From Bacteriovoracaceae bacterium (lineage in GTDB: Bacteria; Bdellovibrionota; Bacteriovoracia; Bacteriovoracales; Bacteriovoracaceae), in the NCBI GenBank assembly GCA_021737405.1, contig JAIPEG010000019.1, positions 1 to 51,789 on the forward strand: 51,789 nt of DNA, read 5' to 3'. The stretch's first letter is position 1; every line of letters starts with the position of its first letter. The translations under genes and the position numbers were made by a program. Positions 25,420 through 34,267 of this stretch are shown here, piece by piece. Below the pieces are notes generated by a model that made no database searches, had not been told where the DNA came from, and saw only the letters and a list, made by a program, of their open reading frames with translations.

Positions 25420-26619
25420 ATGCAGGAACGTACCATTAGTTATCTCAACATTCCTAGCTTTCCCGTGGCCTTAGAGCGTATTCAGGATCCTCGCTTAAAA
25501 GAACGTGAGGTAGCGATCGCTCCACGCTCGAGTGATCGCGCAAAAATCTGGTCTGTCTCACCTGAGGCGAGGGAAGCAGGTATCTATAAAGGTATGCCTG
25601 TTGGTCAGGCGAAGAGAATCGCCCCTGGTTTGATGATCGTTGATCCTAACCCTGACCTTTATAAGCAAGTGAACCGGAAGCTTGAAACGGCCATCAAAAA
25701 CTGGCTTCCGATTTATGAGTTTGAGCGTGAAGGGAAAATTTATCTCGACTACACAGGGTTTCGCCGCCTTTATGGAGTGCCAGAGGATTTTTCCCTTCAG
25801 CTCAAGCGTCTTTTGAAAAATGACTTCTCCCTTGATTGCTCCCTTGGCCATGCTGCAAATAAATTGGTGGCCAAAGCTGCTGCCAAGGAAGTGATCAGGG
25901 AGAGTCCTTTTCAGTATTCAAAGAATGCCATTTTAAGAATAAAGAACGGTCAAGAGGAGCCTTTTCTACAACCTCTTGAAGCAGACGTCCTGCCCATTGT
26001 TCGTACCTTAAAGAGCCGGCGCTCCACACGCACACAAAATATTTTTGCCGACTTAAATTTACGTACGGTTGCAGATCTTGCTCAACTTGATCGTCTTTAT
26101 CTAACGGTGGCCTTTGGGCCATTTCACGCAGAGACCATTTATAAAATGGCCCGGGGAGTAGATCCCCGGCCAGTGGTCCCTCCAAAGTTAGAACCCATTG
26201 TTTTCTGTGAAGAGCATCTTGAGAATGAGAGCAATAATATTTTTGATCTCAACTATAAAGTTGAAAACCTATTAGATGACTTATGCACCCGCTTAAGGGC
26301 CATGGGCCAGTACGCAGAGTCTCTCACCATCGGTCTTCGTTATAGTGATTATAAGTATGTTGAAAAGAAGAAGACTTTTAAAGATGCCTTTCAGTATCAG
26401 CATCAAGTCGCTAAAGATTTAAGAAAAGTTTTTACCCATATCTTAAATCGTCGTGTGGCAGTTCGTTACATAAGTTTAGAAGCATCGGGGCTTAAGAGAA
26501 GTGAGATTCAACTGTCATTATTTGAAGAGTGTAAGCAGTTAAGTCTTGATTCAACACTAGACTCCTTAAACGAAAGATTTCAAGGGAAGGTCATATTAGG
26601 GCGCAAGCTATTGGCTTAA
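25420..26619 (+). CDS. imuB: ImuB-like, catalytically dead Y-family polymerase
   Basis: About 399 residues from the ATG at 25420; in-frame ATG 25411 or TTG 25384 are possible, but the promoter overlaps them. It has the Y-family fold (palm with VAIAPRSSDRAKIWSVSPEAREAG, then fingers, thumb and little finger). The catalytic acids are lost: the HIDMD-type motif reads SYLNIP, and the SIDEAYLD motif reads EGKIYLD. Loss of these acids is the hallmark of ImuB, the non-catalytic hub of the DnaE2 mutasome. A beta-clamp binding motif QLSLF lies near the C-terminus (26509-26523). The downstream dnaE2 starts 6 bases after its stop. No imuA or imuA' is adjacent. It probably supports mutagenic lesion bypass after DNA damage. 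Confidence 0.85.
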   Translation: MQERTISYLNIPSFPVALERIQDPRLKEREVAIAPRSSDRAKIWSVSPEAREAGIYKGMPVGQAKRIAPGLMIVDPNPDLYKQVNRKLETAIKNWLPIYEFEREGKIYLDYTGFRRLYGVPEDFSLQLKRLLKNDFSLDCSLGHAANKLVAKAAAKEVIRESPFQYSKNAILRIKNGQEEPFLQPLEADVLPIVRTLKSRRSTRTQNIFADLNLRTVADLAQLDRLYLTVAFGPFHAETIYKMARGVDPRPVVPPKLEPIVFCEEHLENESNNIFDLNYKVENLLDDLCTRLRAMGQYAESLTIGLRYSDYKYVEKKKTFKDAFQYQHQVAKDLRKVFTHILNRRVAVRYISLEASGLKRSEIQLSLFEECKQLSLDSTLDSLNERFQGKVILGRKLLA

Positions 26620-26625
26620 TCATGT

Positions 26626-29589
26626 ATGAACCACTGTCAGCTCCATGTTCATTCAGTCTATTCTCCCATGAGGGGGCTGTCCTCTCTTGAGTCACTTTGT
26701 GAAAAGGCCTTCAAACTTGGTCATGATCATCTTGCCTTAACAGATACGAATGGTCTTTATGGCATCCCTCATTTTGTAAACCTCGCGCGAGAGTATGGTC
26801 TGATACCGATTATAGGGTGTGAGCTCGTCTTAGAAGATCTTCGTTTGGTCATCTTATGTCGCAATCTTGATGGCTTCAAGCAACTGACACGTCTCCTCAC
26901 TAAATATCACCAGCATGGCCTTGGTAGAGTTGCTTGCTTGAAGTTTGTCAAAGAGATGAGTGAAAATGTGATTGTCTTTACCGATGATAAAGAAGCTCTT
27001 CTCTTTTTACAAAAAATCTTTAAAAAGGAGGTACTCTTCTTTGAAGTCACCAAGGGCATGACAACTCATCGAGATATTCTGTGGTTTAAAGAGCAGCAGA
27101 TAAAACCTTTGGCCACAAGTCGCGTTCATATGCCTAAAAAAGGAGAGGACTTTTATTATCGTCTTTTAAGGGCCATTGATGAAAATAGTACTCTTGAAGA
27201 AATTGATACTTCCGGTGAGCATAGTTCTTACTGCTATTTCCCAACCAATAGCGAGTTTAAAAAATGGTTTGAACTGATACCAGAGGCGCTTGAAAGCACG
27301 TTGACTGTCGCACGACTTTGTCGCAGTGATTGGTTTGGAAATAAACTCATTTTTCCAAGTTTTAAGGGTATGACCTTAGAAGAGGCCTCACTGGCGTTAA
27401 GGCAAAAGTGTCTTGATCAATTAGATTGGCGCTATGGAGAGGTCGACTGCGAGACATTAGAAAAAGTTCAAGAGCGCCTTAGTTATGAACTCTCTATCAT
27501 TGAAGGGAAAGGCTTTAGTAACTACTTTCTTGTGGTTGATGAATTTGTCTCTCAATCAGGAATCAACTGTGGCCGCGGCTCTGGTGCCGCGAGTATTGTT
27601 TGTTATTTATTAGGAATCACTCATGTGGATCCTATTAAACACAATCTCTTCTTTGAAAGGTTTTTAAATGAATTTCGCGTTGATCCCCCAGATATTGATG
27701 TGGATTTTCCGTGGGATGAAAGAGATGACATTCTTGATTATGTTTTTGAAAAATACGCTGGAAGAGCGGCCATGGTGGCCAATCATAATTTTCTAAGAGA
27801 CCGTTCGGCCATTAGGGAAGTGGCCAAAGTTTATGGCATTAAAGAAGACGAAATTTCCTATATAACCAATCGTCTTCCTCGCGTTGAAATTGATAGTACT
27901 TGGCGCCAAATTATTACTCATGCCCTAAAAATTGAAGGTTGCTTAAGGCATTTATCGGTTCACTGCGGAGGTGTCGTAGTCACGCCGGGACCGATTGAAG
28001 ATTATGCTCCTGTGGAATGGGCCGCAAAAGGAGTTCCCGTCATTCAATGGGAAAAAGATCAAACAGAAATTGCGGGCCTCGTAAAAATTGATCTTCTCGG
28101 TAATCGCTCCCTCGCCGTTGTTCGTGACGCCCTTAATATGGCCAATCGCAATTATCAAAAGAATTATGATTACCGCTTATTTAACCCCGTTGATGACCCT
28201 AAAACGAAAGAGATGATGAAGCTTGGGACAACGATGGGAGTTTTCTATGTGGAATCTCCTGGCACTCGCCTTTATCTACAAAAGCAGCGCTCAGGAGAAT
28301 TTGAACACAACACAATAGCAGGCTCGGTGATAAGACCTGCGGCCAGGCGCTTCGCTAATATCATAGCAGAGAGAATCAATGGTAAACCTTTTGAACATTT
28401 TCATCCGATCCTTAAGCCAATTCTAGATGAAACTTTTGGCGTTCTTATTTATCAAGAGCAGGTCACTCAAGTGGCGATGGTCATGGCGGACTTTGATGTT
28501 ATCGAAGGAAATGATCTTCGAAAGGTTTTAGGCAAGAAGCATAAGGAGAAGAAACTTAAAGACTATAAAGATAAGTTCTTCCAAGGGGCCTTTGATAAAG
28601 GCATAGATAAAAAGGTTGTTGATGACGTTTGGGCGATGATCTTAAGCTTTGCGGGTTACTCCTTTTGTAAGCCCCATTCAGCCTCTTATTGTTTGGTTTC
28701 CTACAAAGCGGCCTACTTAAAGACCCATTATCCAGCGGAATTTATGGCCGCAGTCATTTCTAACCAAGGAGGATTTTATAATTCCACTGCTTACTTAGAA
28801 GAGGCGCGACGTTTTGGCGTTGAGATTTTACCTCCCGATATAAATCACAGTGAAAATCATTATGTAGGTTTTAAGAACTATATTCGTACAGGACTCATGC
28901 AGGTAAAGGGAATCCGGACAAAGACCATAGAGAAAATTATTTTTGAAAGAAGAGAGAATGGTCTCTTTTTGGATGTAGCCGATTTTCTAAAAAGAGTTGA
29001 ACCAACCTTTGAAGAGGCGCGCACTCTTGCTAAGGCCCGCGCCTATACCAGTCTAAGGGGGGAAAATAAGGAGACGGCACTGGTGGAGTTGATGTGGGAG
29101 GTTTACTTTCACTTTGCTGAGAAGAAAGGCTTTCTTCAACATCTTCCAGAATCTGACCACCAATTAGAAAAGGTAAAACCCAAGATGCGAGAGTATGACT
29201 CTCTTCAGCTTGTTGATTGGGAGTTTGAACATATGGGAGGCTTTGTGAGTTTTTCCTCTTGGCAGCTTTATCGCCATATTCTTGAGAGGGATGATGTGGT
29301 CAGAGGAATCGATTTTCCTGTGCTCAAAGATAAGCATGTCCGTTTATTTGGAGATTTTATTACCTCAAAGGCCACTCGAACTAAGAAGGGCGACACCATG
29401 CTCTTTGTCTCTTTTTCTGATGACTCGGCCGTTTATGAAACAGTCTTCTTTCCAGAGGCCTACTACGCTTTTCGTGATCTGCTTTTCTTAGGGGGAGCTT
29501 TCTTAGTGGAGGGCCAGGTTCAAGAAGACTTTGGCTCCTTTGTTTTGCAAGTGACTAACCTGCAAAGGTTTGCTCAAAATTGGGCATAG
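26626..29589 (+). CDS. dnaE2: Error-prone DNA polymerase III alpha subunit (DnaE2/ImuC)
   Basis: The 987-residue C-family polymerase begins with a PHP domain (LHVHSVYSPMRGLSSL, His7 and His9). The polymerase core has catalytic Asp in PPDIDVDF (D356, D358 and D360) and in KIDLLG (D489). GRGSGAASIVCYLLG, SFAGYSFCKPHSASY and a C-terminal OB-fold (RLFGDFITSKATRTKKGDTM) follow. It is shorter than replicative DnaE and ends soon after the OB fold, as in DnaE2. It is co-transcribed with imuB. The start codon lacks a strong ribosome site, so translational coupling is likely. A 7-bp GAGGAGT/ACTCCTC stem (29589-29606) follows the stop. Confidence 0.93.
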   Translation: MNHCQLHVHSVYSPMRGLSSLESLCEKAFKLGHDHLALTDTNGLYGIPHFVNLAREYGLIPIIGCELVLEDLRLVILCRNLDGFKQLTRLLTKYHQHGLGRVACLKFVKEMSENVIVFTDDKEALLFLQKIFKKEVLFFEVTKGMTTHRDILWFKEQQIKPLATSRVHMPKKGEDFYYRLLRAIDENSTLEEIDTSGEHSSYCYFPTNSEFKKWFELIPEALESTLTVARLCRSDWFGNKLIFPSFKGMTLEEASLALRQKCLDQLDWRYGEVDCETLEKVQERLSYELSIIEGKGFSNYFLVVDEFVSQSGINCGRGSGAASIVCYLLGITHVDPIKHNLFFERFLNEFRVDPPDIDVDFPWDERDDILDYVFEKYAGRAAMVANHNFLRDRSAIREVAKVYGIKEDEISYITNRLPRVEIDSTWRQIITHALKIEGCLRHLSVHCGGVVVTPGPIEDYAPVEWAAKGVPVIQWEKDQTEIAGLVKIDLLGNRSLAVVRDALNMANRNYQKNYDYRLFNPVDDPKTKEMMKLGTTMGVFYVESPGTRLYLQKQRSGEFEHNTIAGSVIRPAARRFANIIAERINGKPFEHFHPILKPILDETFGVLIYQEQVTQVAMVMADFDVIEGNDLRKVLGKKHKEKKLKDYKDKFFQGAFDKGIDKKVVDDVWAMILSFAGYSFCKPHSASYCLVSYKAAYLKTHYPAEFMAAVISNQGGFYNSTAYLEEARRFGVEILPPDINHSENHYVGFKNYIRTGLMQVKGIRTKTIEKIIFERRENGLFLDVADFLKRVEPTFEEARTLAKARAYTSLRGENKETALVELMWEVYFHFAEKKGFLQHLPESDHQLEKVKPKMREYDSLQLVDWEFEHMGGFVSFSSWQLYRHILERDDVVRGIDFPVLKDKHVRLFGDFITSKATRTKKGDTMLFVSFSDDSAVYETVFFPEAYYAFRDLLFLGGAFLVEGQVQEDFGSFVLQVTNLQRFAQNWA

Positions 29590-29627
29590 AGGAGTATTGA
29601 CTCCTCGCTGCCCATTAGAGATTCTTG

Positions 29628-29891
29628 TTACTTAATGGCGATAAAAGCACATGAAGCAATAAACTGACCATTTTTAGAAATTTCATAAACTGGTAATTGG
29701 TAAGCTGGAGCTTTAATTGTGATTTTATCCCCTGCTTCAAGGTTTCTTCTTTGAATAGTCATGCCACCATTTTCTAATTGCTTACAAACGATAAAATCCC
29801 ATTCAGCAGGAAGTGACATTTCTCTGCTAACTTCAGAGGCAAGAGTTGTAAGTGAAGCTAAAACTAAGAAACTAGCGATTATTGATTTCAT
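29628..29891 (-). CDS. Small secreted protein, unknown function
   Basis: The 87-residue protein has a signal peptide (MKSIIASFLVLASLTTLAS) and a mature part of about 68 residues that looks beta-rich (WDFIVCKQLENGGMTIQRRN, then KITIKAPAYQLPVYEI). Two Cys (IVCKQ and ASCAF) could form one disulfide. A GGAGAAATTT site precedes the ATG. It is convergent with dnaE2. No family was recognised. Confidence 0.75.
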   Translation of the reverse strand: MKSIIASFLVLASLTTLASEVSREMSLPAEWDFIVCKQLENGGMTIQRRNLEAGDKITIKAPAYQLPVYEISKNGQFIASCAFIAIK

Positions 29892-30120
29892 AAATTTCTC
29901 CGATTAAATGATTTCTTACTAGGTAACATTTAAAATAGAGGGAGGATCGAGTCTAGGCATTTTTTTCAGACTTATAAAGAGTTCTTTTCAACTTTGTGAA
30001 ACCTTTGAAAATATTATGAATTCAAGTAATTATTTCGCACTGTATTAGTTTCACTCTTTCACAATGCCCCTCCCTTTTCTGATAAATAAGACAAAACCAA
30101 CAATTTACGAGGAGTAAATA

Positions 30121-30405
30121 ATGAAAAATTTAATCGTTCTTCTTTCTGTATTAGGTAGCTTTAGTGCATTTTCTTGGTCAAATAGTGACTTTGATCGCAT
30201 CAATGAAACTGTTGAAAACAAAGTTATGGAAGCAGCAGAGGATTACCTCGCAGGTACAGATATTGAGGCCACATCTTTAACATTTATGGGACAAGGAATC
30301 GTTAAATCAACTTACAGTGTTTCTACTAGCACTGATTGTAAATTGATTGTTACTTCTGGTTTGGCCTTTAAAACAAAAGTTGAATCAGCATCTAACTGTC
30401 AGTAA
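30121..30405 (+). CDS. Small secreted protein, unknown function
   Basis: The 94-residue protein has a signal peptide (MKNLIVLLSVLGSFSAFS). The mature part has an acidic helix (RINETVENKVMEAAEDYLA) and a beta-rich end with two Cys (TDCKL and SNCQ) that may form a disulfide. A GAGGAG site lies at 30110-30115, and a stem-loop follows the stop. No family was recognised. It may be a monocistronic, well-translated periplasmic protein. Confidence 0.78.
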   Translation: MKNLIVLLSVLGSFSAFSWSNSDFDRINETVENKVMEAAEDYLAGTDIEATSLTFMGQGIVKSTYSVSTSTDCKLIVTSGLAFKTKVESASNCQ

Positions 30406-30414
30406 TTAGCTTTT

Positions 30415-30443
30415 TTAGAGGGAAGTTTCTTACTTCCCTCTAA
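30415..30443 (+). terminator. Stem-loop after the 94-residue secreted protein
   Basis: TTAGAGGGAAG (30415-30425) pairs with CTTCCCTCTAA (30433-30443) as an 11-bp stem with a 7-base loop. It begins 9 bases after the stop. The T run lies 5' of the stem rather than 3', so it may act as an mRNA-stabilising hairpin instead of an efficient terminator. Confidence 0.45.
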
Positions 30444-30556
30444 CAACTTCTTACAATTTGCTAATTATTACCTCCATTTTTTCATTTTTACCTCAATATT
30501 CTTGGCCAAAAATTTTTAAATAAGAGAAAAGATCTTCATACAAATATGGAGAATTT

Positions 30557-31834
30557 ATGAAGATTTTTGCTGCTGTTTTTTCGATGCTTTTTTTAACGAG
30601 CGCTTTTGCTACAACCGAGTTTTCAGGTCTCGTTAATTACGTCCAGACAACTTATGCCGAAAAATTTAAGGACTATCCCATTATGGTCTTTGATATTGAT
30701 GAGCTTGAGTATCGATATGCACAGGAAAAGGCCTTTGGAAAAGAGAAAGTGCAGGAAAAAAAGCGGGCTCAAATATTAAAGCAATATGTATTTGAAACCG
30801 TTGGGGTGGAGCTTTCTGATAATGAGGCCATCGGTTATGAGCCTTATACGACAATTTTAAAAACGGGAGCCTATGCTCTTCCGATCTTAATGGACGGTCC
30901 CAATCGCAGGAAAGTTTATAAAATGTGTGCCGTCTTTCCGGCCTCAGCGAATAGTAACCAGAGACTAGAGACAGAGAGAATCACGGGTTTAAAAACTCCA
31001 GGCGCATATGAAAATGTGACTTACACAGGTCTTCAAGAAAGATTAGAACTTAATGAGATGCAACTGTTTTCTCTCTATCACGAGCTAGGTCACTGCATGG
31101 ACCGTGTGTTCATGCCAAATAATTACAATACTTATGAAGTAGATGCTCACGATGTTCATGAAAGTGAGTCTTATGCTGAGGTCTTTGCCCTTTTGATGCT
31201 TGAAAGAGAAGGATTTGGTGGCACGGCAAAAACTCGCGCCCTTTTAAGAAATATGTACACTCAAGAAATGGGAAAGTGGTTTATTGATAACCCTCGAAAT
31301 GGTTTTGGAAATCCCCTTTACTTAAAAGGTGGGATTATCTATTACCTCGCGCCAAGTCTATTGGCCGCTGGAGAGTTTGTGTCTCGAAACCGTAATTTCG
31401 TAAAAGGTGACATCGATAACCTTCTCTTAAAGGCCAAAGAAATTGTTGAAACCTACTCACTAGATGGAAGAAGTTTTAACGCCATCTTTCAAGCAATGAG
31501 TAAGGGATCGGTTGATATGATCAATCAGTACCATGAGTGGAGTACTGACAATCCAAGTTTCTTTACCCAGGCCTATAAAGACCTTCTTCACTTTCTTGAT
31601 TACTCACCCTACTTATTAGGGCTTATCGTCGGAGATACTCCTGATAGTAATGAGGGCGTTGTGTTAAGTAAGTTAGCAGAAAAAGAATTTTGTGGGCTTA
31701 GTAAGGAAGATTTATTCTCTTTTCTTGAAGAAAAGCGAGAGGAGCTAAAAACAGAGGGACTTAATTATGACTCTCAAGTAGAGCGCCAAGAGGAGTTAAA
31801 TGCTTTTTTTGAAGCTTTTGCTCAATGTAATTAA
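30557..31834 (+). CDS. Secreted HELGH-type zinc metallopeptidase
   Basis: The 425-residue protein has a signal peptide (MKIFAAVFSMLFLTSAFAT). The gluzincin-like site is LYHELGHCMDRVF, with a likely third ligand Glu about 25 residues later in ESESYAEVFALLML. This E-x-Y-A-E-x-F-A helix is common in secreted zinc peptidases. The C-terminal 180 residues are helical and unfamiliar. Substrate unknown. The ribosome site is GGAGAA at 30548-30553. The stop overlaps the stop region of the radical SAM gene by 4 bases, which marks the boundary of the putative peptide-modification locus. Confidence 0.78.
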   Translation: MKIFAAVFSMLFLTSAFATTEFSGLVNYVQTTYAEKFKDYPIMVFDIDELEYRYAQEKAFGKEKVQEKKRAQILKQYVFETVGVELSDNEAIGYEPYTTILKTGAYALPILMDGPNRRKVYKMCAVFPASANSNQRLETERITGLKTPGAYENVTYTGLQERLELNEMQLFSLYHELGHCMDRVFMPNNYNTYEVDAHDVHESESYAEVFALLMLEREGFGGTAKTRALLRNMYTQEMGKWFIDNPRNGFGNPLYLKGGIIYYLAPSLLAAGEFVSRNRNFVKGDIDNLLLKAKEIVETYSLDGRSFNAIFQAMSKGSVDMINQYHEWSTDNPSFFTQAYKDLLHFLDYSPYLLGLIVGDTPDSNEGVVLSKLAEKEFCGLSKEDLFSFLEEKREELKTEGLNYDSQVERQEELNAFFEAFAQCN

Positions 31835-32850
31835 GATTTTTTTAGATTCGAACGGGCTTTGGCAAAAACTTTAGCAACTGGATCACAGCCCGTATATTCA
31901 CCGGTATTCACAAAGGCTGAACCACTACTTCGAGAGCAAGACTCTATCAGAGGGCAGCTAACACATTCTTTAAAATCCTTAAAATCTAAATTTCTAATAT
32001 TAATTAAAGTCTCAGAATTTTTCCAGATTGACTCCAAAGTGTTTTCTCGAATATTCCCACAGGGGATGGGAGCTCCAATACAAGGAAACACATCACCAAA
32101 GGCGTTAATGCCTATTACTGTTTTTGCGCAACCACACTGTAAGCTCTTTTCAGTATTTTCATGATTAAAAAAGTAGTGATAAGGACCTTGTAGGAGTTCA
32201 GTATAGTCACTTTGGTTGAGACCTAACTCATTAGAAGCATTGGTTTTATCATAACGATCAGTGATTTCATCACTGACTTGATAGAAGACTCCTAATTCTT
32301 CTACTTGATTGATCATCTTATCTAAGTCTCTAAAATTTAATTTATGTAAGATTATGGAGACATTTACTTTTAAGTCTGACTCTTTTGCAATCCTGATTGC
32401 CTCGATTGTCTTAGTGTGACCTTCTTTTTTACAGAATTTTTGGTAAGTCATTTCATCAGCACCATATAAGCTAATATCCACTTCTCTAACTCCAAGAGTA
32501 AAAAGTTTTTTTGCCTTATTATGGTCTAATAAAATGCCATTGGTTTTTAATCGTATATGAAAATTAAATGACTTTGCTTCGGAAATTATGTTCTCAAGGT
32601 CTGGATGAGTTAAGGGTTCGCCGCCCGTTATATTTAGGCTTAGAGCACCTAAATTATTTAAACTGGTCAGTATGTGTTTAATTTCTTTAAAGCTTAGTAG
32701 ATCTTTTTGGACGGGGTTGGCCCCAGCGCTCCTGTCAAAATTATAGCAATGCTTACATCTGAGATTACAACTCTGGGTGATTTCTAATGTGGAAAAGAGT
32801 GGTTGAGATAAATCCTTTGCTCTAGAGATCTGCTTTGATAGGACATTCAT
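31831..32850 (-). CDS. Radical SAM/SPASM peptide-modifying enzyme
   Basis: The 339-residue protein has the radical SAM [4Fe-4S] site C28-x3-C32-x2-C35 (CNLRCKHCYNF) and the SAM-binding NITGGEP. The C-terminal SPASM domain is rich in Cys: CGCAKTVIGINAFGDVFPC, IPCGN, ECVSC, ESC and GCDP. These would hold two auxiliary clusters, as in PqqE-like and sactipeptide or ranthipeptide maturases. Its start overlaps the PqqD stop by one base. It is the last gene of the operon precursor, HPrK-like, PqqD-like, radical SAM. Probable job: install C-C or thioether cross-links in the 56-residue precursor at 34075. The exact chemistry cannot be read from sequence. Confidence 0.9.
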   Translation of the reverse strand: MNVLSKQISRAKDLSQPLFSTLEITQSCNLRCKHCYNFDRSAGANPVQKDLLSFKEIKHILTSLNNLGALSLNITGGEPLTHPDLENIISEAKSFNFHIRLKTNGILLDHNKAKKLFTLGVREVDISLYGADEMTYQKFCKKEGHTKTIEAIRIAKESDLKVNVSIILHKLNFRDLDKMINQVEELGVFYQVSDEITDRYDKTNASNELGLNQSDYTELLQGPYHYFFNHENTEKSLQCGCAKTVIGINAFGDVFPCIGAPIPCGNIRENTLESIWKNSETLINIRNLDFKDFKECVSCPLIESCSRSSGSAFVNTGEYTGCDPVAKVFAKARSNLKKS

Positions 32851-33146
32851 TACTTTTTAGGAACCAATAATTTCATTTTAATCAAATCTTCAATGTATTG
32901 CTGAAAATCTTTTTCAATTTGCTCACGATCAAACTGATCTCGATAAGTGTCTACGAGGGTCTCTCTTATTTGAAGTAACTTTGCCCCCTGAGATATTTCT
33001 AGAAAGATGAAGCTACCAATTTCATTTAATTCATGGGCGCTTTCATTAATACTGGTATCAAGAATAAGAATTTCACCATCTATATTTCTCCAGGAAATAA
33101 GGTCGGTAATTTCAAAGTCTGTGTTTAGTAAATCGTTTTTGTCCAT
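32850..33146 (-). CDS. PqqD-like RiPP recognition element
   Basis: The 98-residue winged-helix protein has the PqqD pattern: beta strands (EITDLISWRNIDGEILILDTS), then a helix with LNEIGSFIFLEISQGAKLLQI. A further helix (QFDREQIEKDFQQYIEDLIKMKLL) follows. Such RRE proteins bind the leader of a precursor peptide and present it to the modifying enzyme. Position between the HPrK-like and radical SAM genes (14-base gap and 1-base overlap) supports this. It has no other domain. Confidence 0.85.
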   Translation of the reverse strand: MDKNDLLNTDFEITDLISWRNIDGEILILDTSINESAHELNEIGSFIFLEISQGAKLLQIRETLVDTYRDQFDREQIEKDFQQYIEDLIKMKLLVPKK

Positions 33147-33160
33147 GGTAACACTTTAAA

Positions 33161-34072
33161 CTAAGAGTCTAGAAAATGCCAAATACTTACGTCTTTCTTA
33201 AATTCCAGAAGCTGGATTTCTTTTAACTTAAGAACATGATCAACTAGATCTAATATTTGCTCTTGAAAAGATGGCTTAAAGCTCTTCCAGTTTAAGTTAG
33301 CCAGGCTAGCAATTAAAAAACGTTGTTGAGTAATCTTGCTGAGATTTTCTGCTTTATCCTGATCAGATTGTTTGAGCCAATAAATATTAGCAATGGAGAA
33401 GGATTGATTTATTGGGACTTGAGGTTTATAAAGTCCGCCAACTCCTCCAGGGTAAACAACCAATTGGTTATCTTCAATAGCAATTAAATTCATGTCATCA
33501 GAAAGTGTGATTCGCTCTTCGCTCAAGGAGGTAATCGTTGTCTTGCCGGCTCCGGAGGGACCAAGGAAAAGATTAGCTTTACCAAATCTATCAAGAACAG
33601 CAGAGCAGTGAAGCATTGCTTTTTTATGAGGAATTAATTTAGGGGATAGATACCATCGAAAAAAATTGTGAAATCCATCATCTATTTCAGGGGGGAAAAT
33701 AGTCTTTACGCTTCCATCGGTTTTACTGTTGCTCGCTACAAAGTCTCTTTGGGCAATGACGTTAATATTTTCTTCCGTGAATTCCTCTGATACTAGCGAG
33801 GAAGCTTCATCATCAAATATTTGTTTTAACTTTATAGATGGAGGGGAGTGAAAAATTTCATTAGTTTCTCTAAGAGAAGTGCTTTGCCACTTTTTTGGAA
33901 TGTAATTCTTTACTAAGTCTAAAAAAGTAGATGAATTAGAATATAATTTAATTGGAAGGGAATGAAAGGAAAAACTGCAATGTTGGTCTTTAGAAAAAAA
34001 AGTTTCACTTAGATCTTTTGCTTTTAATAATTTAAGTTTTTGATTTTGGATGGGACCTAATGGGTTTTCCAT
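33161..34072 (-). CDS. HPr-kinase-like protein (possible peptide kinase)
   Basis: The 303-residue protein has an HPrK/P-type C-terminal half. The P-loop is GPSGAGKTT at residues 171-179, the SDD is at 191-193, and LHCSAVL leads into the P-loop strand. The N-terminal 150 residues are divergent, and the canonical HPrK/P two-function loop was not recognised. In lasso-peptide clusters such proteins phosphorylate the C-terminal Ser of the precursor (established family knowledge), and the neighbouring precursor here does end in Ser. It lies 2 bases after the precursor stop. It is very unlikely to be the sugar-regulation HPr kinase, because no PTS genes are present. Confidence 0.82.
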   Translation of the reverse strand: MENPLGPIQNQKLKLLKAKDLSETFFSKDQHCSFSFHSLPIKLYSNSSTFLDLVKNYIPKKWQSTSLRETNEIFHSPPSIKLKQIFDDEASSLVSEEFTEENINVIAQRDFVASNSKTDGSVKTIFPPEIDDGFHNFFRWYLSPKLIPHKKAMLHCSAVLDRFGKANLFLGPSGAGKTTITSLSEERITLSDDMNLIAIEDNQLVVYPGGVGGLYKPQVPINQSFSIANIYWLKQSDQDKAENLSKITQQRFLIASLANLNWKSFKPSFQEQILDLVDHVLKLKEIQLLEFKKDVSIWHFLDS

Positions 34073-34074
34073 AG

Positions 34075-34245
34075 TTACGAATTAAGTCTGTTCGCCCGAC
34101 AAAAATTTACAGGTCCAGCAACAGTTGCTTTTCGCCCACCTGTATTATTTCCATTACAAGAGGCTGCAAAGGCCAAGAGTTTTTCACTTTTTATCTCTGG
34201 CTTCTTGTATTTCTTTGGCATATTTGATTTTTTCTTATCTTTCAT
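34075..34245 (-). CDS. Putative RiPP precursor peptide (56 aa)
   Basis: This short gene is the first of the operon and ends 2 bases before the HPrK-like gene. It encodes 56 residues. A Lys-rich leader (about 1-29) contains YKKPEIKSEKLLAFAAS, which is the K-P-x-I-x-x-E-K-L pattern common in peptides read by PqqD-like proteins. Then comes a core of about 27 residues starting at Cys30. The core is rich in Asn, Gly and Thr (CNGNNTGG), has a second Cys at 49 (VNFCR) and ends in Ser56. An AGGGA site lies just upstream of the ATG, and there is a perfect TATAAT at 34267-34262. The size, leader/core split, position and Cys spacing fit a precursor. There is no Gly-Gly cleavage site. Confidence 0.75.
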   Translation of the reverse strand: MKDKKKSNMPKKYKKPEIKSEKLLAFAASCNGNNTGGRKATVAGPVNFCRANRLNS

Positions 34246-34261
34246 AATTATCCCTAGCTAA

Positions 34262-34267
34262 ATTATA
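34262..34267 (-). promoter_or_regulatory. -10 box of the peptide operon
   Basis: The minus strand reads a perfect TATAAT (34267 to 34262), 16 bases before the precursor ATG. The sequence 17 bp further upstream (TTCATG) is only a weak -35. This may indicate weak or regulated expression of the precursor operon. Confidence 0.5.
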
